Assembly: GCA_014879535.1 (NCBI GenBank) | Contig: JACSRX010000045.1 | Coordinates: 1 to 40,743 of the forward strand | Reading direction: 5' to 3' | DNA: 40,743 bases | Source of the DNA: Chthoniobacterales bacterium | Lineage (GTDB): Bacteria; Verrucomicrobiota; Verrucomicrobiia; Chthoniobacterales; JACTMZ01 | In this document: in pieces, positions 9,021 to 17,468 of the stretch | How the letters are laid out: each line of letters starts with the position of its first letter | Position numbering within the stretch: position 1 is the first letter of the stretch | Made by a program: the position numbers and the translations under genes | Notes under the pieces: generated by a model | Told to the model about the DNA's origin: nothing | Databases searched by the model: none | Seen by the model: the letters and a program-made list of their open reading frames with translations, nothing else

Positions 9021-9307
9021 TTTTCCCTCGTGCAGGAGGCGGGACCTTACGATTGACGATGCCCAGTCGCAAGCAAATCCGGAAATGCCCGTGGCAACGA
9101 ATCTCCCGCTGGCCTGAAACAAGGCTGCCAGATTGCATCCGATCTCGAATCAACCGGTCCTGGCAATACTAGCTCAGGACAATCTCGTCCCATGAAGGGC
9201 GGGGTGCGGCGCCCCTGTAGTGCCCCAGATTTTTGCCGCGATCCTTCGCGAAATCATGGCTATCCTCTCCCCCCTGAATCATACTCTGTCGCAGCCGCAA
9301 ACGCGTT
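9021..9307. other. Intergenic region, no gene seen
   Basis: This 287-bp stretch separates the leftward tRNA-Val(CAC) from a rightward DUF4288 gene, so promoters for both must lie here. I see no strong promoter match, repeat or structured RNA. A weak TTGCGA / TAAGGT pair with 17-bp spacing lies upstream of the tRNA on the minus strand, but it is not convincing. Confidence 0.5.
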
Positions 9308-9745
9308 ATGGCATACGTCCCAAAAGATGCAGAGTGGTTCCTAGCCAATTTGGTGTTGGAGATTCGAGTTGCCGGCAGCAGGCGAAACATCATCCACATC
9401 AACTACGTCATCATCCATGCACAGTCGCCAGCGGCCGCGTATGCTCGCGCCATGCGCATTGGAAAGCGCAGCGAGACATCGTATGAGAATCCTTACGGAA
9501 AGAAGGTCACCACTCGATTCCGAGGCCTGCAGAATCTTGATGTGATTTACGACCCTTTGGGTGACGGGTGCGAGATCATGTATTTCGAGAGATTGGGCAT
9601 CAGCGAGAAGGGCATCCGGAAGCTGGTGCGCCCAAAGCACGAGCTGGAGATTTTTATGCCGATTCGCAAGCGTGTTGGACGGCCAGATTTCAGTTCGCGA
9701 GAGGTGATGGACGAGGTAGCCAAGAGATTAAAGGACAAACAATGA
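9308..9745 (+). CDS. DUF4288 domain protein
   Basis: A 145-residue protein. The layout W-F-L-A-N-L-V-L-E-I near the N-terminus, a central strand ending in a helix rich in Ala (S-P-A-A-A-Y-A-R-A), then Y-E-N-P-Y-G and a strand with R-F-R-G-L, fits the DUF4288 family, whose function is unknown. It is cytoplasmic, with no signal peptide. It stands alone between two leftward units, has visibly lower GC than the neighbouring core genes, and no clear Shine-Dalgarno sequence precedes the ATG. It could be a recent acquisition near the tRNA gene; that is inference. Confidence 0.65.
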   Translation: MAYVPKDAEWFLANLVLEIRVAGSRRNIIHINYVIIHAQSPAAAYARAMRIGKRSETSYENPYGKKVTTRFRGLQNLDVIYDPLGDGCEIMYFERLGISEKGIRKLVRPKHELEIFMPIRKRVGRPDFSSREVMDEVAKRLKDKQ

Positions 9746-9851
9746 CGACTGACCGGGACGCAGTGACAAACCGCCGCCCGGTGGGCCAGCTGACCTTTCA
9801 ACACCAATCTTGGGGCGATGAAGATTTTTCGCTCTCGCCCCCGAACGCTCG

Positions 9852-10892
9852 TTAACGCACAAGGATCCGGTCGCCCGCCGAGAGTCCCTCGAGGACGGGA
9901 TAAAAGCCGTCCAATTCCTCGCCGACCCGGATGCGGACGCTTTCCGGTCCGCTCTCCCCGGCCCCGACACGGAGGACGTAGGCTCCTGATCCCTCCAGCC
10001 GCACGCAGGCGGTCGGCACGAACAACTGCCGGTCGTAAAGCCCGACGACGGCCGTCGCCTCGCCGGTGAGGCCACCCGGCAACGTCAGATCCGCGTTCGG
10101 GAGTTCGGCCTCGATTTGGAAGAGGCGCGTGTTTTCGTCCGATGCGGGCGCCACGTGGCGGACCGGCGCCTCGAAAACCTTGCCCGGCGCGGCGGGAAGC
10201 CGCAGCTGGATGGCCTTCCCCTCCGGAAACGACGCCACGTCCCGTTCGTTCACGTAAAACACCACGCGCAGGCGGCTGACATCGACCATGCGCACAACCG
10301 GCTGGTTGACGTTGACGGCCTCGCCGACCTGGACCAGGCGCTCCACAACGGAGCCGTCGAACGGGGCGCGAATGACATGACGTTCGAGGCGGGCCCGTGC
10401 CGCATCCGCCTCCGCCCCGGCCACGCGCACCTCCGCACGCACGGCCTCGACCTGCGTGCGGGAAACGACGCTGCTCTTCCCGAGCACCTCGGCCTCCGCC
10501 AGCAGACGTTCCAGTTCCTGAAGCCTCGCCGTGGCACGGCGGTATTCGCTCTCGGCGATTTCCTGGTCGAGCAGGACCAAGGCGTCCCCGGCCTTGACCC
10601 TCGAACCCGGCTCGACTTTGACCTCCGACACCCTTCCGGCGAGCTCTGCCGGGATGCTCGACACGAGCCACGGATCGACCGAGGCGGTGTAGCGCCTCTC
10701 GCGCTCGACCGTGCGGGGCTCGACGGTGAAATAGAACTGCTCCCGCTGTTTGAGCGACGCCTTTTCATCTTCCAGCCGGCGGCGCTGCTCGACGACCTCG
10801 AAGTATCGGCCCACGACCGAGAGCAGAACCACAACGACAAGCAGCAGCCCGCTCAGCGCCAGGATGGCGCGCTTGGATTTACGGGCGAGCAT
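9852..10892 (-). CDS. HlyD-type membrane fusion (periplasmic adaptor) protein
   Basis: A 346-residue protein with one N-terminal membrane anchor (about residues 8-27, A-I-L-A-L-S-G-L-L-L-V-V-V-V-L-L). A biotinyl-lipoyl-like half follows (I-P-A-E-L-A-G-R-V-S-E-V-K-V-E-P-G), then a coiled-coil hairpin (about 110-165), the second lipoyl half (I-R-A-P-F-D-G-S-V) and a beta-barrel region. Such adaptors link an inner-membrane pump to an outer-membrane channel. No RND, ABC or outer-membrane partner is encoded nearby, so the pump is unknown. It follows ridA by 41 bp on the same strand. Confidence 0.85.
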   Translation of the reverse strand: MLARKSKRAILALSGLLLVVVVLLSVVGRYFEVVEQRRRLEDEKASLKQREQFYFTVEPRTVERERRYTASVDPWLVSSIPAELAGRVSEVKVEPGSRVKAGDALVLLDQEIAESEYRRATARLQELERLLAEAEVLGKSSVVSRTQVEAVRAEVRVAGAEADAARARLERHVIRAPFDGSVVERLVQVGEAVNVNQPVVRMVDVSRLRVVFYVNERDVASFPEGKAIQLRLPAAPGKVFEAPVRHVAPASDENTRLFQIEAELPNADLTLPGGLTGEATAVVGLYDRQLFVPTACVRLEGSGAYVLRVGAGESGPESVRIRVGEELDGFYPVLEGLSAGDRILVR

Positions 10893-10933
10893 TCCGGGAC
10901 AGGATAGCTTGAAACCAGCCTCTCGTCACGCCA

Positions 10934-11323
10934 TCAGCCGTCCAACCGCACGACGCACTCGATCTCGACCGCCATGTTCATCAGTTGCGCACCCACCGTG
11001 GTGCGGGCCGGGTGATCGCCGGTGAAAAATTCGGTGTAAACCCTGTTCATCTCGGCGAAATTTTTCTCGGTGAGCTGGGCGAGAAAGACGCGGCAACTGA
11101 CCACGTCGCTCAATTTTGCCCCCGCGCCCTCCACGACACGCCGCATGTTCTCCAGCACGAGCCGTGTTTGCTCGGCCACCGGACCGTCGCTCATCTTGCC
11201 CGTGGCCGGATCCATCGGTGTCATGCCGGAAACGAAGAGGAAATTGCCGCTGGCCGCCACAGCCAGGGAGTAGGGACCGATGGCCTTGGGGCCGTCGGGA
11301 ACAGTCGTGTAACATTTGCGCAT
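10934..11323 (-). CDS. ridA: RidA family reactive-intermediate deaminase
   Basis: 129 residues from the ATG at 11323; an upstream in-frame ATG at 11359 would add 12 residues outside the family. RidA hydrolyses reactive enamines and imines such as 2-aminoacrylate released by PLP enzymes. Visible motifs are A-I-G-P-Y-S-L near the start, F-V-S-G-M-T-P, and P-A-R-T-T-V-G with the active-site arginine. The C-terminus E-I-E-C-V-V is typical. GGAGG lies just upstream of the start. It sits between the pseudouridine synthase and HlyD-type genes. Confidence 0.9.
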   Translation of the reverse strand: MRKCYTTVPDGPKAIGPYSLAVAASGNFLFVSGMTPMDPATGKMSDGPVAEQTRLVLENMRRVVEGAGAKLSDVVSCRVFLAQLTEKNFAEMNRVYTEFFTGDHPARTTVGAQLMNMAVEIECVVRLDG

Positions 11324-11390
11324 AAGCCTCCGTTTTCGCGGGTGCGGCGTCAGGCGCAAGCAGGAAATCTCGCGCCGGCACCTTCCGGCA

Positions 11391-12113
11391 TCAACGCGCC
11401 GCCTTGTTCCCCCCGAACCGGCGCGCGGCTTCCTGCAGTGAAGAAACCTCCCTCGCCGTCAATTCGCGCCATGACCCGCGCGGCAGACGCCCCAATTTGA
11501 GCGGTCCCAGCCGCGTCCGTGTGAGGCGGCGGACCTTGTAGCCCAACGCGGCGAACATCCGCCGGACCTGCCGGTTGATCCCCTGCGTGAGGACCACCCG
11601 CAGATGGTTCGGCGCCTCGATGTGAACGTGGGCCGCCTTCGCCCGCCCCTCCTCAAGGTAGATGCCCTTGAGCAGCTTCGCCGCATGCGAGGGATCGAAG
11701 GAACGGTCGAGGATCACCTCGTATTCCTTCTCCACGTGGCGGGAGGGATGCGTGATGGCCTGCGCAAGCGCGCCGTCATTGGTGAAAAGCAGCAACCCCT
11801 CGCTCTCGGCGTCGAGACGCCCCACATGCGGAAGGTTTCCCAACTCGCGCGGCAGGAGATCGTAAACCGTGGGCTTGCCGCCCTGCGACACGCGCGAACT
11901 CAGGCACCGGACCGGCTTGTGCAGGACCACGTAACGATGGCAGGCCGGCTGCACCACCCGTCCGCGCGCCACCACGGTATCGCCGGGCGCCACCTGCGTG
12001 GCCAGATCCCGCACCGGGCGCCCGTTCAGGCGCACGCTGCCTGCAAGGATGATCTCCTCGCAGGCCCGGCGCGAGCCGAGCCCGCAGAGGGCAAGGTAAC
12101 GGTTCAGGCGCAT
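11391..12113 (-). CDS. rRNA pseudouridine synthase, RsuA/RluB/RluF group
   Basis: 240 residues from the ATG at 12113 (M-R-L-N-R-Y-L-A-L-C-G-L-G-S-R-R), which opens an S4 RNA-binding domain. The catalytic domain has the motif G-R-L-D-A-E-S-E-G-L-L-L-F-T-N-D, whose Asp attacks uridine, and the C-terminal G-I-N-R-Q-V-R-R-M-F. The family modifies helix 93 region uridines in 23S rRNA or U516 in 16S rRNA; the exact target cannot be decided here. Longer upstream starts are open in frame but run through the terminator and the small basic protein gene, so they are rejected. The start lies 74 bp after the small basic protein gene, with a terminator hairpin in between. Confidence 0.9.
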   Translation of the reverse strand: MRLNRYLALCGLGSRRACEEIILAGSVRLNGRPVRDLATQVAPGDTVVARGRVVQPACHRYVVLHKPVRCLSSRVSQGGKPTVYDLLPRELGNLPHVGRLDAESEGLLLFTNDGALAQAITHPSRHVEKEYEVILDRSFDPSHAAKLLKGIYLEEGRAKAAHVHIEAPNHLRVVLTQGINRQVRRMFAALGYKVRRLTRTRLGPLKLGRLPRGSWRELTAREVSSLQEAARRFGGNKAAR

Positions 12114-12132
12114 CGGAGTGCTGTCGGAGAGC

Positions 12133-12157
12133 AAAACAGGCGGCCGCAGCCGCCTGT
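12133..12157 (-). terminator. Intrinsic terminator after the small basic protein gene
   Basis: On the minus strand ACAGGCGGC (12157-12149) pairs perfectly with GCCGCCTGT (12144-12136) around the loop TGCG, and four T follow (12136-12133). It lies between the small basic protein gene and the pseudouridine synthase gene, so downstream genes would need read-through or their own promoter. Confidence 0.75.
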
Positions 12158-12187
12158 CGTGATTCTTGCTTGGATCGGAACGATGCC

Positions 12188-12343
12188 TCAGGCGTCGGGC
12201 TTGGTTTTCGGCAGGCCGATCACGCGCTGGTTGTCCTTGAACTGCCCGCGCTTCTTGAGCAATTCGACACGCTCGAACCGCTTGAGCACGTTGCGCTTGG
12301 CCTTGATCGCCCCCTGCCCTTTCAAACTGCTGTGCTGACTCAT
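12188..12343 (-). CDS. Small basic protein, Chlamydiae/Verrucomicrobia family
   Basis: A 51-residue, very basic protein. It begins S-Q-H-S-S-L-K-G, continues with R-N-V-L-K-R-F-E-R-V-E-L-L-K-K-R-G, and ends G-L-P-K-T-K-P. This matches the small basic protein family (TIGR04137, recalled) described from Chlamydiae and Verrucomicrobia, where it is highly conserved. Function is not established; size and charge suggest contact with RNA or the ribosome, which is inference. A strong terminator follows, consistent with an abundant monocistronic message. It is the best taxonomic marker in the window. Confidence 0.92.
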   Translation of the reverse strand: MSQHSSLKGQGAIKAKRNVLKRFERVELLKKRGQFKDNQRVIGLPKTKPDA

Positions 12344-12452
12344 AGGGCGGGGAAGATAGCGCACCCCCCCCCGCCTGCCAATGAAAACCCGCCGGACGGC
12401 GTCCGGCAGGTGACATTTGCCGCCCTGTCAGCATAGCTTTGCCCGCCTCAGG

Positions 12453-13703
12453 ATGAACTCACCCTCCCCCGGACGTTACGCGTGGATCGTGGTGGCGCTG
12501 CTTTTCCCGGTCGCGCTGCTCAACTACCTCGACCGCCAGATGATCGCGGCGATGAAGTTGTCGGTCATGGGCGACGTGCACGACATGGCACTCGAGTCCC
12601 AGTGGGGCTACATGCTCGGGCAGTTCAAATGGGTCTATGCATTCTTCAGCCCGATCGGCGGGTATGTGGCGGACCGCTTCAGCCGGCGCTGGACGATCGG
12701 CGGCAGTCTTTTGGGATGGTCGCTGATCACATGGCTCACGGGCCATGTCACGAGCTACGATGGGTTGCTCTGGACGAGGACGGCGATGGGATTGAGCGAG
12801 GCTTTCTACATTCCGGCGGCGCTGGCGCTCATCTCCGACTACCACCGGGGCGACACGCGGTCGCGTGCAACGGGCATCCACCAGATGGGGATTTACTGCG
12901 GGGTGATCCTCGGCGGCTTCGCCGGCTACGCTGCAGATGCACCGGCCATCGGTTGGCGATCGACTTTCAACTTCACCGGCCTCGTCGGCATCCTCTACGC
13001 ATTCCCCTTGCTCTTTCTGCTGCGGGACCGGCCACGCGGCAACGGCGAAAATTCCGCGCCGAAACCGAAGGCTGTGCATTCCGTGCGAGCGCTGCTCACC
13101 AATGGCTCCTTTCTTCTCCTTGTCCTGTATTTCACCCTCCCCGCGCTGGCGGGCTGGGTGGTGCGGGATTGGATGCCGGCCATCCTCCAGCAGAGTTTCA
13201 ACATCAGCCAAGGGCTCGCCGGGGTGTCGGCCACGCTTTACTGGCAGGCGGCGGCGATCGTGGCGGCCTTCGGCGGCGGATGGCTCGCCGACAAATGGAT
13301 GGGCCGCACCCGCCGCGGACGCATCTACGTGAGCGCCATCGGCATGGCGCTGATCATCCCCGCGCTTTTCGGCGTGGGCAACGCCCCCGGGCTCGGTTCC
13401 TTTTCGCTGGCCATCGCGTCCCTCGTGCTCTTCGGCATCGGCTGGGGCTTCTTCGACACCAACAACATGCCCATCCTGTGCCAGATCGCGAAACCCGAAC
13501 TCCGCGCCACGGGCTACGGGATCATGAATTTCGTCAGCATCAGCTGCGGCGGCTTCGCCGACTGGGGATTCGGCGCGATGCGCGATCGGGATGTCCCGCT
13601 CAATGCCATTTTCGGCGTCTTCGCCGCGGCCTGCGTGATTTCGGTCGTTCTCGTTCTCCTGATCCGCCCCCGCTCGGATCTCGAGCCGGACAGCGGGACG
13701 TGA
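12453..13703 (+). CDS. MFS transporter, anion:cation symporter-like
   Basis: A 416-residue protein with about 12 membrane segments. The first, W-I-V-V-A-L-L-F-P-V-A-L-L-N-Y-L-D-R-Q, carries the N-Y-L-D-R motif typical of sugar-phosphate/hexuronate/organic-anion MFS carriers. The loop 2-3 motif is G-G-Y-V-A-D-R-F-S-R-R, with a second copy in the C-half (G-G-W-L-A-D-K-W-M-G-R). The ATG at 12453 starts right before the first helix; the in-frame ATG at 12417 would overlap the promoter area of the small basic protein. The substrate cannot be told. It is convergent with the MgtE-like gene, 19 bp apart. Confidence 0.85.
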   Translation: MNSPSPGRYAWIVVALLFPVALLNYLDRQMIAAMKLSVMGDVHDMALESQWGYMLGQFKWVYAFFSPIGGYVADRFSRRWTIGGSLLGWSLITWLTGHVTSYDGLLWTRTAMGLSEAFYIPAALALISDYHRGDTRSRATGIHQMGIYCGVILGGFAGYAADAPAIGWRSTFNFTGLVGILYAFPLLFLLRDRPRGNGENSAPKPKAVHSVRALLTNGSFLLLVLYFTLPALAGWVVRDWMPAILQQSFNISQGLAGVSATLYWQAAAIVAAFGGGWLADKWMGRTRRGRIYVSAIGMALIIPALFGVGNAPGLGSFSLAIASLVLFGIGWGFFDTNNMPILCQIAKPELRATGYGIMNFVSISCGGFADWGFGAMRDRDVPLNAIFGVFAAACVISVVLVLLIRPRSDLEPDSGT

Positions 13704-13722
13704 CACCCCGGATGGAGAGCCA

Positions 13723-14712
13723 TCACAACAGCAAAGCCGCCAAACTGAAATAAATCAGCAGCGTGCTCAGGTCAGCGAGAGCCAGCGTGAGCGGACCGGC
13801 GGCAACCTTCGGATCCAATTTGAGGGCGTGCAGCAACGACGGAACGCTGAGCCCGAGGAACCCCGCCATGCCAAGCGCAAGGAATATGCTGGCCCCGATG
13901 ACAAAGCCCTCCAAGGCCGTCCCGCGCCACGCCCATGCAATCAGGCCCACGATCAACCCGCAGGAGACCCCGAGAAGAATCACGGAAAGTCCCTCCCTGC
14001 CGAGCCTCCGCACATACCATGCAATGGATGGCTCCGTCGACCGGAGTGCTTGGATCGCGAGAGCCATGGATTGGACGGCCACGCTTTCGCCGAGGCCGAG
14101 CACCAGCGTGAGGAAGAACGCAAGGATGAGACTCTCAGCCAGTGTCATTTCGAACCAACCCGCGAGCACGGCACATGCGGTCCCGCTGGCGATGGTGGCC
14201 AGCAGCCAGGGGAAACGGAACGTGAACGCACGCCACGGCCCTGCATCACGCACCTGTGAGATGCGCACGCCGATGGATTCGAACACGGCGTTCGTTTCCT
14301 CCCTCTCGGCAATGTCGAAAGCCTCGTCGGCCAGCAGCCCCACATCGACGACCCCGACGATGTGCCTGCTGCTGTCCACAACCGGAAACGCCAGCAGCTT
14401 GTGCATCACGAAGGCCTCGCAGCCCTCCATGACCGTGGCCGTGTCCGGGATCGAGAGCACCTTGCGGACCATGATGTGAGACAACCCGGTCTCCGGGGGC
14501 GACGTGAGCAAACGGCGGGTCGGGAGCACGCCGACCAACCTTTCATCGTCATCCACCACATAGAAGTAGAGGACCTTGTCGCCCAACTTCCGGCCTTTTC
14601 GGCGCACGAGCTCGAGCGCCTCGGCGACCGTGCAATCCCGGTGGAGGGTTGCAAATTCGGTCTTCGCCACCGAGGTGATCGGCTCAAGGAGGTGCTCGTT
14701 GCCGGAAAGCAT
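13723..14712 (-). CDS. MgtE-type Mg2+ transporter lacking the N domain
   Basis: A 329-residue protein. Residues about 10-135 form a pair of CBS domains (I-T-S-V-A-K-T-E-F, V-V-D-D-D-E-R-L-V-G-V-L-P, then F-P-V-V-D-S-S-R-H-I-V-G-V-V-D). From about 160 there are five membrane segments in the MgtE layout, with the conserved G-E-S-V-A-V-Q-S in the second. MgtE channels normally have a further N-terminal superhelical domain of about 130 residues that senses Mg2+; it is absent here, and no open frame upstream restores it. The CBS pair could still gate the channel. The cation may be Mg2+ or another divalent ion. Confidence 0.85.
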   Translation of the reverse strand: MLSGNEHLLEPITSVAKTEFATLHRDCTVAEALELVRRKGRKLGDKVLYFYVVDDDERLVGVLPTRRLLTSPPETGLSHIMVRKVLSIPDTATVMEGCEAFVMHKLLAFPVVDSSRHIVGVVDVGLLADEAFDIAEREETNAVFESIGVRISQVRDAGPWRAFTFRFPWLLATIASGTACAVLAGWFEMTLAESLILAFFLTLVLGLGESVAVQSMALAIQALRSTEPSIAWYVRRLGREGLSVILLGVSCGLIVGLIAWAWRGTALEGFVIGASIFLALGMAGFLGLSVPSLLHALKLDPKVAAGPLTLALADLSTLLIYFSLAALLL

Positions 14713-14768
14713 GCGCGACTATAGCGCGGACAACGCAATCCGGCCCAACGGAATTTCCCGCGGAATGC

Positions 14769-15989
14769 TCAGGCCGCACGCGGCATGCGGACCATGCGCA
14801 GCACGATCAGTCCGCCGACGAAAAACACCAGGGTCACGAGGATCGAAAGCCGCAGCCCGAACATGTCGGCAAGCACACCCATCGTCACCGGTCCGGCAAT
14901 GGCTGCCAGCTTTCCGAAGATCCCCCAGAATCCGAAGAACTCCGCGGCGCGCTCTCGCGGCGACAGCAGGCTGACCACCGCGCGGCTGCCTGCCTGGCTG
15001 GAGCCGATGGCCAAACCCGCCAGGTTCCCGACCACGAAGAACATGGTCTTGTCCGTGGCGAACCACGCACCGAGCGCCACCGAGCACCAGAGCAGCAGGG
15101 AAACGGTCAGGGAATTGATCGAGCCCACACGGTCTTGGAAGTATCCCGCGGCGAACGCCCCCACCGCGCTGCTGATCTGCAGGGACGCAAAGAGAATCAG
15201 GTTCTCCGCCGTGGTGAAACCGAGCACCTTCTCGGAATAGATCGCGGCAAATGCCACCACCGCCCCCAGCCCGCACATGTAGAGGAAAAACGCGACGAGG
15301 AACTTGAAGAGTTCGGGATACTTCGGGAGTTCGTGCGCCGCCCTGCCGATGCTCTGCCATCCGAGCCGCCACCATGACTCGGTGTGGGGCTCCGGCTCCT
15401 TGCGCTCCCGCAGAAAAACAAGAACCGGCACCGTGGCGAGAACCATGAATGCCGCCGTCGCGACGAAAACCATCTGGACGTTGTCCGCATCCAGTTTGAG
15501 CACGACCAGCGCCAACCCCAGCGCGCCGAGACCGCCGAAGTAGCCGAAGCTCCAGCCGTAGCCGGAAATTTTCCCGACGTTCTCGGGCGTGCTGAGCTCG
15601 CTGAGGAAGCTGGCGCAGAAATTCTCGCCGAAGCTGAACGCCGCGTAGGCGATCACGACGAGCGCCACCGCCAGCAGCACCGTCCCGGGACCGGTGAACC
15701 ACAAGGCCGCTGTCGCCGAGGAACAGATCCACATCATCGCGAGGAGGTATTTCTTCTTCGCGCCCCCCCTGTCCGCCATCACTCCCATGGCCGGCCCGAA
15801 GATGATCACCACCGCCTGCGAAACGGCCAGCGTCGCGCTCCACAGCGTGTTCGCCGCGTCGCCCGGCGCGATCACCTTGGTGAAGAACGGCCCGAAGACG
15901 ACCGTGATCACCACCGTGATGAACGCCGAATTGGCGAAGTCGTAGCAACACCACCCGAAAATCTCGCGTTTGCGCACCGGAGGATTCAT
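14769..15989 (-). CDS. MFS transporter, UMF1 / Atg22-like
   Basis: From the ATG at 15989, 406 residues with about 12 membrane segments. The N-terminal E-I-F-G-W-C-C-Y-D-F-A-N-S-A-F is the signature of the UMF1 (Atg22-like) MFS family, distantly related to yeast vacuolar amino acid exporters. G-V-M-A-D-R-G-G-A-K-K-K after the second helix is the MFS loop motif. Two more starts (15995, 16004) lie upstream and would touch the stop of the preceding gene at 16001. Substrate unknown. It probably forms an operon with the rhodanese-YceI gene upstream. Confidence 0.87.
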   Translation of the reverse strand: MNPPVRKREIFGWCCYDFANSAFITVVITVVFGPFFTKVIAPGDAANTLWSATLAVSQAVVIIFGPAMGVMADRGGAKKKYLLAMMWICSSATAALWFTGPGTVLLAVALVVIAYAAFSFGENFCASFLSELSTPENVGKISGYGWSFGYFGGLGALGLALVVLKLDADNVQMVFVATAAFMVLATVPVLVFLRERKEPEPHTESWWRLGWQSIGRAAHELPKYPELFKFLVAFFLYMCGLGAVVAFAAIYSEKVLGFTTAENLILFASLQISSAVGAFAAGYFQDRVGSINSLTVSLLLWCSVALGAWFATDKTMFFVVGNLAGLAIGSSQAGSRAVVSLLSPRERAAEFFGFWGIFGKLAAIAGPVTMGVLADMFGLRLSILVTLVFFVGGLIVLRMVRMPRAA

Positions 15990-16000
15990 GGGCATCAACG

Positions 16001-16903
16001 TCACCCGTTCCCAAAGTCCGCGTGGATCTTGATGTGCAGATGAACGACGTCATTGACCACATGCTTGCCGAGAAATCGGAAGAATTTCCCGGAACCGTAG
16101 ATGCTTCCGAACTCCGTGCGGTCGATGTCGAGCAACGCCTGCCCGGTCAGCCGCCCTCCCCCCGCGTCGGCCACCACGACGGGAAACTCCACGGGGCGGC
16201 TGGCACCCCGGACGGCAAGCGTGCCGGCGAGGAGGAAGTTCGGACGTCCTGCCGAGGCCTCCGGGATCGGTGTCGCCTTCAAGGCCGTGAACTCCGCCAA
16301 CGGATGCTTTTCCGTCTCGAAAAAATCGCTGTGACTCAAATGCTGGAGGAGCAGGCGGTTCATCGCACCGTCCGTGAGGTCCTCGCAGGCGATCGTGCGC
16401 ATGTCCGCCGTGAAGGATGCCGACACGAGTTTGCCCCCCGAGACCGCCAGATTGCCGGATGCAAACCGGATCGTGCCCGAGTGGTGGTTGAAAAGGTTGC
16501 GTCCAGTCCACCGGATCACGCTCTCGGCAACATTCAGCGTGTAGTTCCCATCCGCCGGGCCATTCCCGCCCGCGATGGCCCCGCTCCCTTCGAGCGGCAA
16601 CCCCGCGGCGGACCACCCCTCGAACCCTTCGCGGAATTCCTCCACATGGCGGTAGCCCTGACCGTGCAGGACTTCCGCCGCCACCGCCGCCTCTCGCGAG
16701 TCTGCACCGCTGCCATACACGATCACGCGCGTGCTTTTGTCGGGAATCAACTCCCCCGCACGCTGCGCAAAGACCATTTCATAGACGCAGGCGTTGAGGG
16801 ATCCTGGGATGCGCCATGCGGCAAAGACCTCCTCCGGCAAAACATGGAGCAGAACCGGCCTCGGCGCCTCCTCAAGGGCTCGTCGCAACTCATGGACGTT
16901 CAT
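16001..16903 (-). CDS. Rhodanese-like domain fused to YceI domain
   Basis: 300 residues from the ATG at 16903 (N-V-H-E-L-R-R-A-L). Residues 1-105 have the rhodanese fold pattern, ending E-G-F-E-G-W-S-A-A-G-L-P-L. The active-site loop, which normally starts with Cys, reads V-Y-G-S-G-A-D-S, so sulfur transfer by the usual mechanism is unlikely. Residues 120-300 form a YceI-like lipocalin domain (A-E-S-V-I-R-W-T-G-R-N, D-R-T-E-F-G-S-I-Y-G-S-G near the end), a fold that binds isoprenoid-like lipids in the periplasm. No signal peptide is seen, so it appears cytoplasmic, which is unusual for YceI. The UMF1 transporter follows after 11 bp. Confidence 0.85.
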   Translation of the reverse strand: MNVHELRRALEEAPRPVLLHVLPEEVFAAWRIPGSLNACVYEMVFAQRAGELIPDKSTRVIVYGSGADSREAAVAAEVLHGQGYRHVEEFREGFEGWSAAGLPLEGSGAIAGGNGPADGNYTLNVAESVIRWTGRNLFNHHSGTIRFASGNLAVSGGKLVSASFTADMRTIACEDLTDGAMNRLLLQHLSHSDFFETEKHPLAEFTALKATPIPEASAGRPNFLLAGTLAVRGASRPVEFPVVVADAGGGRLTGQALLDIDRTEFGSIYGSGKFFRFLGKHVVNDVVHLHIKIHADFGNG

Positions 16904-17075
16904 CGGGCGGCGATTAAGCGTCAAAACCCGCCAAGGAGGAACCCCAATCTTCCACCCCCTCCCAGCATCGCGTCCGTCATGGGTGCCGTGCCCCGATTTG
17001 CCTTGCCGGAAAACGCGGCCTAACTTAGAAAATTGCGGTTCAGCCCGGCCAATCAAAGCCGGACACCGAATCCTC

Positions 17076-17147
<72 letters not shown>

Positions 17148-17256
17148 TTCCCCCTCTTCAACCCGAAAACCCTCGGGAACCCGCATAAATACAGGCTTCG
17201 CGGGCGCAACGATCAAAAACAGGAGTTGCACTTGGTTGCCAGCTTTTCAGCCAAGT

Positions 17257-17276
17257 TTGTGGCAAATTGTGGCAAA
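17257..17276 (+). repeat. Tandem 10-bp repeat downstream of tRNA-Val
   Basis: Two exact adjacent copies of TTGTGGCAAA, 110 bp past the 3' end of tRNA-Val(GAC). A small inverted repeat, CTTGG...CCAAG, lies just before. Short direct repeats next to a tRNA 3' end resemble arm-type sites bound by tyrosine integrases; this role is inference. Confidence 0.5.
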
Positions 17277-17468
17277 AATCTGAGGGCTAAAACCGCAGCA
17301 ATCCGCCGAGCTCGCCCACAGCATCTGCCAGGGCAGGTCGGGTGGCTGCTGCCCGACGGATCCAAACAAGGTGGCAGTCGCGAGACCAATCCCCTCGAGG
17401 AAATCGAACCAGGGTCCCTCCCCCGTCGGACGGGAAGGCGGATCCCCGATGCTGACGAAACGGGTTCA

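Noticed and set aside
12459-13706. A long minus-strand frame antisense to the MFS transporter
   Set aside because: Composition is His/Arg/Glu-rich shadow sequence, while the plus strand encodes clear membrane helices and MFS motifs.
17390-17420. A GGTTCGATT-like stretch (minus strand) resembling a tRNA T-arm, as a possible second attachment copy
   Set aside because: No stem pairs around it and it does not match the tRNA-Val(GAC) 3' end.
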